A DNA stretch of 32,773 nt, from positions 1 through 32,773 of the forward strand of contig JBBRVE010000025.1 of the NCBI GenBank assembly GCA_038247245.1. Direction: 5' to 3'. Both the position numbers and the translations under genes were made by a program. Under the pieces are notes generated by a model. It had not been told where the DNA came from. It worked only from the letters and a program-made list of their open reading frames with translations, and searched no databases. Below, piece after piece: positions 25,239-32,659 of this stretch. This DNA comes from JAPWJZ01 sp038247245 (GTDB lineage Bacteria > Pseudomonadota > Alphaproteobacteria > Micavibrionales > UBA2020). Each line of letters begins with the position of its first letter. Positions within the stretch are counted from its first letter, which is position 1.

Positions 25239-25871
25239 ATGGCTTTCGATTATTCAACCGCCGGCCTGCCCCAGAACGACCGGTGGAATGTGGCAACGCA
25301 AATCTGCAACCAGTGGCTCAACGAAAACATGGGCTTCTTCGGGCCTGAACGCATCAACAGCTTCATGCACAACCAGCCGGTTGCCGCCGCAAAACGCATC
25401 ATCGACAACACGGGCGACTGGTCCGAAGAATCCGTGACACTGCTGCTGCTCGGCCCCGCGAAATCCACACTGCTGGCGAATGCGCAGACCGAAACGGTTG
25501 CGCGCAACATCTTCGGCGACCGCGCCATCGACCTGCTGCACGCGATGGCAGACCCGTCCAAGGCCGATGCCGAAATGATCCGCGACATGAACCGCATCTT
25601 CATCGCCGAAGGCGTTTCCACCATGACCGACCAGATGATCGGCCGCGCAAAAATCGACCAGCATCACGAAACCCGCTGGAACATATTGCACAACCTGGAA
25701 CGCACCCACGCCACCATCAAGGGACAAGACCCCGCGCTGGATAAAATTTTCGTGGAAGCCGCCCAAAAATCCCACGACGCATTGGAAGGCCTCGACCGGG
25801 CAGCGGCAGCCGTAGCAAAAAAGCCGATGAAGCCGCCGGTGAACCCGCATAAACCGGGCGGCCCGCATTAA
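25239..25871 (+). CDS. Helical protein, possible degenerate HD-fold relative
   Basis: A 210-residue, almost wholly helical soluble protein with a Pro-rich tail. By eye its order of segments follows a SpoT/MESH1 hydrolase: MHNQPVAAAKRII where the first metal histidine helix would be, SVTLLLLGPAKSTL where LHDTIEDT would be, then NIFGDRAIDLLHAMADP resembling the FG..v..lv..lTd helix. The His-Asp pair is absent, so it would be catalytically dead if related. AGGAG lies before the ATG, and the gene follows ybaB by 24 bases, so the two share an operon that ends in a strong terminator. The relationship is inference; otherwise the family is unknown. Confidence 0.65.
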   Translation: MAFDYSTAGLPQNDRWNVATQICNQWLNENMGFFGPERINSFMHNQPVAAAKRIIDNTGDWSEESVTLLLLGPAKSTLLANAQTETVARNIFGDRAIDLLHAMADPSKADAEMIRDMNRIFIAEGVSTMTDQMIGRAKIDQHHETRWNILHNLERTHATIKGQDPALDKIFVEAAQKSHDALEGLDRAAAAVAKKPMKPPVNPHKPGGPH

Positions 25872-25890
25872 TAAATAAAAGATGATAAAT

Positions 25891-25917
25891 AAAAACCCCG
25901 CGAAAGCGGGGTTTTTT
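25891..25917 (+). terminator. Strong intrinsic terminator after ybaB operon
   Basis: AAAAACCCCGC and GCGGGGTTTTTT pair around a GAAA tetraloop, with a clean T6 run at 25912-25917. It lies 19 bases after the plus-strand gene's stop. The A-run on the other side means it could also act for minus-strand transcripts ending at 25960. Confidence 0.9.
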
Positions 25918-25959
25918 ATATCTAAAATGTGAGTGGGCTGTCTAAGCGATAAAGTCCAT

Positions 25960-26493
25960 TTACTGTATTGTACCAAGTATTTCAATGCCGACAAAATTCA
26001 AGAGCGTGTGAAATTTCACGTCGCGGATAATGCCTTCGGGCGTAATGCGAAAATCGAGCTGATAGCCCGCTTTTATGAAATTGCTTCCTTCCCTGTAAAA
26101 TTTGCACGAAACCGTCTGACCGTTCGCCCAAGGGCTATTCGGCGTGCAATCACCGGGAGCGCCAACTTCCGGGTTAAGCCAATTAATCCATGAAAAGAAA
26201 CCATCCGGCATGCCAGAGGATGTGGATGATTTATCAAGGCTCTTGGATTGAAAGGTGATTTTCTTATCGTAGGCCATTTTCCATGCGGCGTAATCTTTCT
26301 TGATATTGAAGCCTTCCATCTGCGTTATGACTTCTTGCGCCAATCGTGCGTCCGTCTTTTCCTCTGCTTCAAAGCCCATGTGAAGCAGGTCGTTCGCAGA
26401 AAGGCAGGCACAAAGCTCGTGCATGGGAAGAAAAAAAATACTAACGCACACAAGGAATGCAACGAAACCCAATTTGGGAAAAGTTTTTTTCAT
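25960..26493 (-). CDS. Exported protein of unknown function
   Basis: A 177-residue protein with an N-terminal signal peptide (KK then a hydrophobic core to about residue 24, followed by a Cys-rich HELCAC). The cysteines could be a lipobox or the first residues of the mature protein. The mature part is polar with some aromatic residues (WKMAYDKK, FFSWINWL) and two further cysteines around a Trp/Asn-rich loop. It ends in TTA/TAA within the convergent region after the terminator. The coding region is AT-richer than its neighbours. I do not recognise a family. Confidence 0.6.
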   Translation of the reverse strand: MKKTFPKLGFVAFLVCVSIFFLPMHELCACLSANDLLHMGFEAEEKTDARLAQEVITQMEGFNIKKDYAAWKMAYDKKITFQSKSLDKSSTSSGMPDGFFSWINWLNPEVGAPGDCTPNSPWANGQTVSCKFYREGSNFIKAGYQLDFRITPEGIIRDVKFHTLLNFVGIEILGTIQ

Positions 26494-26562
26494 GCGCTAC
26501 ACACGGGCTTTATTTAATGAAGATTAAGTTGTTAGTCTGTTTTGATTTTCTCGGATGACTTT

Positions 26563-26832
26563 TTATTCTGCGCGTTTGTTACTTTGGTTTTCGTCTTGAG
26601 GACTAGCAGCTGTGTCTTTTTCCTCGCGAAACCTGAAGCGAGCATAGACCAAAATTGCTATTACGCCCAAACCACAAGAAATTCTGACTGATGTAGAGTC
26701 GGCTGTTATCATCATAAAAATAACTAAAAGCAACATAACAGCGCAATACACGGCATCAACGGTTTTGCTTGCTGCTGACCAAATGTCCAAAGCTAATTTT
26801 AACAGGAGCAGTATGATTAGGCTAGCAGTCAC
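26563..26832 (-). CDS. Small membrane protein
   Basis: An 89-residue protein with three hydrophobic segments (TASLIILLLLKLALDI, VYCAVMLLLVIFMMI and ISCGLGVIAILVYA) and a charged tail. It is AT-rich compared with the gene before it. The start is taken as GTG 26832, which overlaps the upstream TGA in a GTGA arrangement typical of translational coupling. The upstream in-frame ATG at 26868 has no ribosome binding site. No family is recognised. Confidence 0.5.
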   Translation of the reverse strand: MTASLIILLLLKLALDIWSAASKTVDAVYCAVMLLLVIFMMITADSTSVRISCGLGVIAILVYARFRFREEKDTAASPQDENQSNKRAE

Positions 26833-27056
26833 AAATGCAATTCCCACCCCGCCAGCGGCACGCCCCATTTGCGGTAGGCGTGCATCTGCGCCTCGATCAG
26901 GTCTTCCTGCAGGTATTCGGCATGCAGCTCGCCCAGCGGCTCGAACGCGCGCAGCATATAGCGGTGGAATTCCTTTTCCTTCTGCGGGCCGATCACCGGC
27001 TCCCGCTCGATTTCGAAGCTCAGGTCATGTGAGCAGTAATCTGTAACCCATCTCAT
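26829..27056 (-). CDS. Small soluble protein, unknown function
   Basis: A 75-residue polar, helical protein rich in Glu and aromatic residues (FHRYMLRAFEPLGELHAEYLQEDLIEAQM). ATG 27056 is preferred because GGAG lies nine bases upstream; two earlier in-frame starts overlap that site or lack one. It overlaps the next gene by four bases and is probably co-transcribed with it. No family is recognised. Confidence 0.5.
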   Translation of the reverse strand: MRWVTDYCSHDLSFEIEREPVIGPQKEKEFHRYMLRAFEPLGELHAEYLQEDLIEAQMHAYRKWGVPLAGWELHL

Positions 27057-27238
27057 CACGCGCATCTCCGTATTAAAACAGCCCCGTCTTGCCCCGTCAT
27101 GATTCCATGAGAGCACCAAAGCCCTCAAGAACATTCTGATCCAGTGGATTTTCAATTATTTCAGGTGTTTACAGGGGCTGTTTTGCCCCTTGAAGGTTCC
27201 CATATTTAAGATATCATCGCGTCTTCAAAGGAAACATC

Positions 27239-28045
27239 ATGCGGCTCGTTACCTGGAACATCAATTCGGTCCGTCTGCGCATCGGCCTTGTCGGCAAAAT
27301 GATCGACAAGCTGCAGCCGGATGTATTGTGCCTGCAGGAAACGAAAACGCCCGACGAATTTTTCCCCGTCGATGCGCTGACCGCCAAGGGGTACGCGCAT
27401 CACCATTTCACGGGCATGAAGGGCTATAACGGCGTCGCGATTTTTTCCAAACTTCCGCTGGACGACAAGCAGGTGCACAACCGCGTCAAGAAAAACGACA
27501 CACGCCATATTTCCGCGAAGGTGAAATTCAAGGGCGCGCCGTTTGAGCTGCATAACCTGTACATCCCCGCAGGCGGCGACATCCCCGACCCCAAGGTAAA
27601 CGAGAAATTCAAGCACAAGCTGGATTTCGTGGATGAACTGACGGATTGGTTCGCCACGGAGCGTTCATCGAAACTGCCGATGGTTGCGGTCGGCGACCTC
27701 AACATCGCGCCGCGCGAAAACGATGTGTGGAGCCATAAACAAATGTTGAAAGTGGTGTCCCACACGCCCATCGAGGTGGAGAAATTCACCGAGTTTTATA
27801 ACTCCGTCGAATGGGCCGATGCCGTGCGCCATTTCGTGCCGGATGACCAAAAGCTGTATTCATGGTGGAGCTACCGCGCGGCGGATTGGGACAAGGCCGA
27901 CCGCGGCCGCCGCCTCGACCATGTCTGGGTGACGAAAAAACTGAAACCGCTGCTGGCGGCGCATGAAATCCACCGCGATATCCGCGGCTGGGAACAGCCC
28001 TCCGACCATGTGCCGGTCGTGATCGACCTGAAGGATCCCGCATGA
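27239..28045 (+). CDS. xthA: Exodeoxyribonuclease III
   Basis: A 268-residue member of the ExoIII/AP-endonuclease family, which cleaves abasic sites and degrades 3' ends in base excision repair. Length and catalytic set fit: N7 (WNINSVR), E34 (QETK), Y108 (NLYIP), D153 and N155 (GDLN), D227 (RLDHVW) and the D256-H257 pair (SDHVPV). AAGGA lies six bases before the ATG. Its TGA overlaps the ATG of the ankyrin gene by four bases (ATGA), so the two are translationally coupled. Confidence 0.96.
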   Translation: MRLVTWNINSVRLRIGLVGKMIDKLQPDVLCLQETKTPDEFFPVDALTAKGYAHHHFTGMKGYNGVAIFSKLPLDDKQVHNRVKKNDTRHISAKVKFKGAPFELHNLYIPAGGDIPDPKVNEKFKHKLDFVDELTDWFATERSSKLPMVAVGDLNIAPRENDVWSHKQMLKVVSHTPIEVEKFTEFYNSVEWADAVRHFVPDDQKLYSWWSYRAADWDKADRGRRLDHVWVTKKLKPLLAAHEIHRDIRGWEQPSDHVPVVIDLKDPA

Positions 28046-29031
28046 TTTCCGACGAACAACGCATGAAACTGAATGTTGAAATGGCCGATTTCGCAAAACG
28101 GGGCGATGTTGAAAACGTCATGGCATCCGTCATGCTGGGCGCGGAGCCGGATTTCGGCCATAGCCGTGCGCTACGCTGCGCTGCACAGGAAGGTTTTGTG
28201 CCGGTCATCGAATATTTGATCGATGCGGGTGCCAGCCTGCATGCGCTGAACGACGACCCGTTGCGGCAGGCCGTGAGCAATGGCCGCCAGAAAGCGGTTG
28301 CCGCGCTGATCAAGCTGGGCGCGGATGTGAACGCGCAGGACGGCGAATTCCTGATCAAGGCCGCCGACCGTGGCGATACCGATATCGTGCGCGATTTGCT
28401 GATCGCCAAGGCGGACCCGCACAGATCGGATGATCAGGCTCTGCGCAAGGCGGCATTCGGCGGCCATGCGCCCGTTGTGCGCCTGCTGCTCAAATTCGGG
28501 GCAGACCCCTTTGCAATGCATGGCAGCGCGCTGGCGCTGGCGAACGCCGACAAACACGCCGAAGTCGTGCAGGCACTGGCCGAAGTCATGAACGAACAGC
28601 GCGAGGAGTTCCGCCTCACCCTTGCGCTGCAGGAAAAAACGCAAGTTTTCCTGCGCGCAAATTATAGCAACATCGGCGAAAGCGCGTTGGTGCGTGCCGT
28701 GAAGATGAACAACCTCGACAAGGTGATCGAGAAAATGAAGGCGAGCGGCGACAGTTTCAGCTTCGCAGATATGCATGAATTGAAAGACCGCACGGGCCGG
28801 TCGGTCGCCGTGCTGGCCGCCGAAACCGGGCAGCTGGGAAAATTGTTCGACCCCGAATTCTGGAAGTCGGATGTGGAGGGATTGAAGGCCGCATGGAATA
28901 AAATCCCCGCACCCACGCAAAAATCGAGCGGCATCACGAATGACAGCTTCGCCGCGCTTGTCGCCTCGCAGCACCAGAATATTTTGAAGGCGGGCGCGAA
29001 CCGGTTCAAGCTGAAACCGCCGGGAATGTAA
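28042..29031 (+). CDS. Ankyrin-repeat protein coupled to xthA
   Basis: A 329-residue protein with about five ankyrin repeats between residues 40 and 175. The units are short, about 29-31 residues, of the form ALRxAAxxGxxxVVxxLLxxGADxxA, lacking the long loop of classical 33-residue repeats. The C-terminal half is helical and has no recognised domain. There is no signal peptide, so it should be cytosolic. The start overlaps the xthA stop by four bases. This suggests joint expression but not necessarily a repair role. It converges with the SNase gene that ends at 29033. Confidence 0.85.
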   Translation: MISDEQRMKLNVEMADFAKRGDVENVMASVMLGAEPDFGHSRALRCAAQEGFVPVIEYLIDAGASLHALNDDPLRQAVSNGRQKAVAALIKLGADVNAQDGEFLIKAADRGDTDIVRDLLIAKADPHRSDDQALRKAAFGGHAPVVRLLLKFGADPFAMHGSALALANADKHAEVVQALAEVMNEQREEFRLTLALQEKTQVFLRANYSNIGESALVRAVKMNNLDKVIEKMKASGDSFSFADMHELKDRTGRSVAVLAAETGQLGKLFDPEFWKSDVEGLKAAWNKIPAPTQKSSGITNDSFAALVASQHQNILKAGANRFKLKPPGM

Positions 29032-29032
29032 A

Positions 29033-29884
29033 TTAGCGCGTGCGGGCCTGCGATGTCGGCGCAACCCAGGGCTCTTTCTTTCCGCCGTCATAGGGGCGGG
29101 CGAGGCCTTTGGAAATCAGGTTTTCCGCGACGCCCACGCCCTCCAGCGTCTTGATGTCGCCCAGCATGCGGCCGCCGTATTTCTCGTATTCCACGTTATA
29201 CAGCAGCACATCCTTGCCATCGATCAGGTCGCGGGTGGCGGCGCTGGCCTTTTCGGCGAGGGCTGCTTCGTATTCGTTTTTCGCGCGGCCTTTTTTTTCC
29301 GGTGTATCAATGCCGCCGATGCGGATGTTGATGACCACGAAATGGCCGGGCCAGATTTCGGCCACAACCGCAGGCGTATCACCGTCAATCACGCGCAGTA
29401 CGCGCGTCTGCACGGGGCCTTCAATTTTATCGCTTACGGGTTTCACATTCGGCAGTTCCACCGACATGCCGGTCGTCGCTTGCGATGACAATCCGCGCAG
29501 GTAAACGCGGGAGCCTTTTTTCGCATCGGCAACGGTCTGGCCGTCGGCATTCGTGATATTGGCGGAGTAGGGCGCGCCCGCCGCGCTGCCCGTCTGCTGC
29601 ACGCGCGTGATCATGTATTGCCCGACCCAGCTATGCGCGCGCACGACCAGCGTGCCATCGGCGCTTGCCTGTATGACATCGGCCTCGACAACCGTGCGGT
29701 GATCGGTGGGCACACGCAGGCGCGTGGTGTTGTCGTTCGATGTCGCAACGGTTGCGGCGGGCGGGGCAGCATTGTTGTTGAAATGCAGCGTCAGGCCCGT
29801 GCCGATCGCGCCGCCCGTCGACAGGCCAACGGCGAAAATCAGCGCGGTTTTGCGGGCTTCTTTTTTGAATTCCTGAAAGTTCAT
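29033..29884 (-). CDS. Membrane-anchored SNase-family nuclease
   Basis: A 283-residue protein with an N-terminal hydrophobic anchor or signal (about 13-34) and a C-terminal staphylococcal nuclease-like domain from about residue 158. The catalytic set is intact: D167 and D169 in IDGDT, R188, D193 and E196 in DTPE, and R239 in GGRM. A Ca2+-dependent nuclease facing the periplasm is likely. Residues 62-100 repeat the start of the domain in degenerate form (DGTLVVRAHSWVGQ), without the catalytic residues. It is followed upstream by a second, smaller SNase gene on the same strand. Confidence 0.87.
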   Translation of the reverse strand: MNFQEFKKEARKTALIFAVGLSTGGAIGTGLTLHFNNNAAPPAATVATSNDNTTRLRVPTDHRTVVEADVIQASADGTLVVRAHSWVGQYMITRVQQTGSAAGAPYSANITNADGQTVADAKKGSRVYLRGLSSQATTGMSVELPNVKPVSDKIEGPVQTRVLRVIDGDTPAVVAEIWPGHFVVINIRIGGIDTPEKKGRAKNEYEAALAEKASAATRDLIDGKDVLLYNVEYEKYGGRMLGDIKTLEGVGVAENLISKGLARPYDGGKKEPWVAPTSQARTR

Positions 29885-29977
29885 GATGGGCTGCGCCTTC
29901 TAAAATGATGCGCGACTATATACCGGCCCTGCAAATTATGTCAATAAAGGTAAATAAAACAGCGATAATTCAGCGTC

Positions 29978-30406
29978 TTAGGAACACCAGCCCTGCCGCT
30001 TGCCGCCCTTGTACGGGCGCGCGAGGTTTTTGCCGATCATGTAATCGGCAACGGGCGTGCCGTCACCCGCGGCGGCCGTGGCCAGCACGCGGCCCGCATA
30101 TTTTTCGTGCTGGATATTGCTGAGCCGGATTGTACCGTCCGCCAGCAACTGCGCCAGCGCCCGCCGCGACTGTTCGGCGCGCGCGCGTTCCGACAGGCAT
30201 TTCCCGTGCTTTTCGGGCGTGTCGATGCCGTTGATGCGCACATGCGTTTCAATGTCCTGCCCGATCCAGATATGCAGCCGCACCGTCACCGTATCGCCAT
30301 CCAGCACCGCCAGAACCTGCCCCGTCAGCGGCCCCGCCAGAACATCCTTCGCCGCCGCAGGATGGGGCAGTAAAAGCAGGAAAATAAAGGCAAGGGCGAG
30401 TCTCAT
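29978..30406 (-). CDS. Secreted SNase-family nuclease
   Basis: A 142-residue protein with a classical signal peptide (MRLALAFIFLLLLPHPAAA) and a single SNase domain, so it should act in the periplasm or outside. Catalytic residues are present: D37 and D39 (LDGDT), R57, D62 and E65 (DTPE) and R106 (YAGR). The ATG at 30406 is preferred because it starts the signal peptide; a GTG at 30427 is possible, and neither has a clear ribosome binding site. It lies 93 bases upstream of the larger SNase gene and is its closest local paralogue; both end in a KNLARPY or KGLARPY stretch followed by GGK. Confidence 0.87.
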   Translation of the reverse strand: MRLALAFIFLLLLPHPAAAKDVLAGPLTGQVLAVLDGDTVTVRLHIWIGQDIETHVRINGIDTPEKHGKCLSERARAEQSRRALAQLLADGTIRLSNIQHEKYAGRVLATAAAGDGTPVADYMIGKNLARPYKGGKRQGWCS

Positions 30407-30501
30407 ACGCACACTATCGCATGACACGTATAGGTTGTAAATAATTTAATACACCCAAGAGTTGTAAAGGTTAAACTATTTTACCAAAACATCTCTCTTG
30501 G

Positions 30502-31302
30502 CTAGTCGGTAAACTCTTTGCGCTTTTTCCTTCGGGCTTTTTTTATGCAGCCCATGCTGATATCCAAAAATAAGACAGCAAAGGCGCAAGCCATGGCGAA
30601 TGATACCGCCAAACCGTAACGTATAGTGTCATCGCCTCTGCATCCGCAGCGCGAAAGAAAATATAGACAAATAATAGCTATACTGCAGCAGCCGATCAGC
30701 CCTGCCATCGAGCGGCGGGTTGTCCAAAAACTGGGCTTTTGTAAGATTTCTTTATCGGGTTTTTCGGGCAAGGGAGCAGAAGGAGGTATGATAGCGTGCA
30801 GAGCATTCGTTAACAGCTGTAAGTCGCCCTCAACAATATTCGCACGAGGTATGGCGTAGAAAAGCCAAGCCCGTCTTAATACGATAAATTTTTCGCTTTC
30901 TGTGATGTCTGTCAGAAGCGATAGCGTAAAGGTTTCACTGCCACGAGGACTTGTTATTGCCAGACGATCATTAATTAATTCCATGGTGATTTGGCCGATG
31001 CCGCCAATTCCATGCTTGCTTTCATAAAATGTTTTTAATTGTTTTTGTCTGGATTTTTGTTCAGTACTTTTATACAAAATAAAAGTCGTTAGCGAGAATC
31101 CAAATCCTAAAAGTGCTGATATTGACCAGATATATTGGTTCGCCCAGTTATGGCTTATAAGCGAAAATATAAGAAATGGTGCAAGAGTGGTTGCCGTAGA
31201 CATGATCCGCAAAATCTTAAATTGATTTTCAGACGATGTTTCAAATAGGTATTGATTGATAGCTATATAATCTTCAATCGATAATGAATAAACAATCTTC
31301 AT
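30502..31302 (-). CDS. YcxB-like membrane protein
   Basis: A 266-residue protein that resembles the YcxB family. The N-terminus has the YSLSIEDYIAINQYL motif. Two hydrophobic helices near 38-52 and 60-76 follow, then a soluble domain with RLAITSPRGSETF and ITESEKFIVLRRAWLFYAIPR, and two more hydrophobic segments near the C-terminus (GLIGCCSIAIICLYFL and AVSFAMACAFAVLFL). The tail is very basic. Function of the family is unknown. The ATG at 31302 is chosen because AAGGA lies six bases upstream. It starts two bases after the xerC stop. The gene is clearly AT-richer than its neighbours, hinting at acquisition. Confidence 0.75.
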   Translation of the reverse strand: MKIVYSLSIEDYIAINQYLFETSSENQFKILRIMSTATTLAPFLIFSLISHNWANQYIWSISALLGFGFSLTTFILYKSTEQKSRQKQLKTFYESKHGIGGIGQITMELINDRLAITSPRGSETFTLSLLTDITESEKFIVLRRAWLFYAIPRANIVEGDLQLLTNALHAIIPPSAPLPEKPDKEILQKPSFWTTRRSMAGLIGCCSIAIICLYFLSRCGCRGDDTIRYGLAVSFAMACAFAVLFLDISMGCIKKARRKKRKEFTD

Positions 31303-31304
31303 TT

Positions 31305-32252
31305 TCAATCCTTCGCCCGAGGATGCGCCTTCATGTAGATTTCCATGATCTGCGCGTTGTCGTAGTCGGTGTAGCGGGTGGTGGTGGAGACGGAGGCGTG
31401 GCCGAGGAGTTCCTGAATGGTGCGGAGATCCGCGCCGCCGACAAGGATATGGGTGGCGAAGCTGTGACGCAGGGCGTGGGGCGTGACGGATTCGGGCAGG
31501 CCGATGGTTTTGCGCAAATTGCGCAGGTCGCGCTGCGCGACGCCCTGCGTCAGCCGCCCGCCCTTCGCACCGAGGAACAGCGGCGTGAGTTTTTCCATGG
31601 GGAAGGGGATAACGGCGAGGTATTCGTTGATCATCCGCTCGACGACCGGAATGACCGGCACCATGCGTTCCTTTGATCCTTTACCCATCACGCGCACTTC
31701 GGCGTTCAGGGGGCGCGTGCCGTAATTTAGCTGCAACGCCTCGTCGATACGCAACCCGCAACCATAGAGCAGCATGAACAACGCGCGGTCGCGCATGCCG
31801 ATCCAGTTTTCCTTTGATACCACCTCCGCATTCTCCACCACCTCGCGCGCCTGTTTGGGGGGCAGCGCGCGGGGGATTTTTTTCGGCATCTTGGGCGTGC
31901 GGATGCTGGCAATCGCGGGGTTATGCAGGTGGCCGTTGCGGTCGAGCCATTTCAGGAAATTGCGCACAGAAGCGAGCGACCGCGCACGCGTGGCGGCACC
32001 CGCACCCTCCATCGTTTTTTTAGACAGCCAGCTGCGGAAATCGCGGATGGTGGCATCGCCAAGGTCGTTCATGGATGGCGGCTTGCCCAGATGGCGCGTC
32101 AGGAAGCCGAAGAAATATTCCATGTCGGCGGTATAGGCGCGCAGCGTATGTTTCGAGAAATGCTTTTCCAGCGACAGGTATGTCACCCATTCCGCATATA
32201 TCGCGGCAAGGTCGGGGGCGGTTAAGGGCGGGGTGAGGGTGTCGTCTGTCAT
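31305..32252 (-). CDS. xerC: Tyrosine recombinase XerC/XerD family
   Basis: A 315-residue tyrosine recombinase. The N-terminal SAM-like core-binding domain (about 15-110) is followed by the catalytic domain with R168 (GCGLRIDEAL), K191 (MGKGSKER), H259 and R262 (HALRHSFATH), H285 (LLGHASVST) and the nucleophile Y294 (TTRYTDYD). Length and sequence fit XerC/XerD, which resolve chromosome dimers at dif with a partner Xer protein. XerC is the more likely form, but XerD or a free-standing recombinase cannot be excluded. No dif-like site or attachment repeat was recognised in the window. Confidence 0.87.
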   Translation of the reverse strand: MTDDTLTPPLTAPDLAAIYAEWVTYLSLEKHFSKHTLRAYTADMEYFFGFLTRHLGKPPSMNDLGDATIRDFRSWLSKKTMEGAGAATRARSLASVRNFLKWLDRNGHLHNPAIASIRTPKMPKKIPRALPPKQAREVVENAEVVSKENWIGMRDRALFMLLYGCGLRIDEALQLNYGTRPLNAEVRVMGKGSKERMVPVIPVVERMINEYLAVIPFPMEKLTPLFLGAKGGRLTQGVAQRDLRNLRKTIGLPESVTPHALRHSFATHILVGGADLRTIQELLGHASVSTTTRYTDYDNAQIMEIYMKAHPRAKD

Positions 32253-32315
32253 GCAAGGATTCTAGCATGACTCAAGAGTTCGTCTAGTAAGTCAAAATTA
32301 AGGGGATTTTAAAAC

Positions 32316-32657
32316 TCATTTAGGCAAATGAGATGTCACATACCATGTTACATATACTGCGACAGCTGCGGTAATAGCATTGCTGAGAATTAGGCCTGTA
32401 GTATTAAATAAAAGCTGACCAAATTTGCTTAACTTTCCTTCGTTCAATCTCTCCAGAAAAAGTCTTCCTGTCACAGTAATCCGAGTAGGTTGGTAACCAT
32501 TATCACTCATATGACGGGCTTCGTATTCAATTGCGTTAGTTTCCGCCAATTCCCTGCAGCATGTTTCAATTTCTTGCGCAGAAAACTTCTTCTTAATTTC
32601 TGTTAGATCAATTGCGTTTTCCGAATGAACGTTTAGGGTTAAAACCCAATAAATCTC
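32316..32657 (-). pseudogene. 5'-truncated small gene (possible winged-helix protein), IS-interrupted
   Basis: The coding-looking frame runs from TAA-side 32316 to at least 32657 without a usable start. The TTG at 32549 and an ATG near 32510 have no ribosome binding site, and the frame stays open beyond. The protein has a helical segment like a helix-turn-helix (IDLTEIKKKFSAQEIETCC), then RITVTGRLFLERL, and a C-terminal hydrophobic segment (ILSNAITAAVAVYVTWYV). The frame runs straight into the IS5-type element, so the 5' end was probably lost to insertion. The region is AT-rich. If intact, the start lies beyond the visible sequence or is non-canonical. Confidence 0.45.
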
Positions 32658-32659
32658 TT

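Noticed and set aside
27075..27184. Inverted repeat AAAACAGCCCC / GGGGCTGTTTT, 88 bases apart, upstream of xthA
   Set aside because: Arms are only 11 bp and the spacing is long; no gene, transposase or duplication accompanies them, so this may be chance or a minor element remnant.
30468..30515. CCAAGAG/CTCTTGG inverted repeat between the SNase and YcxB-like genes
   Set aside because: Seven-base arms with a long loop in AT-rich DNA; too weak.
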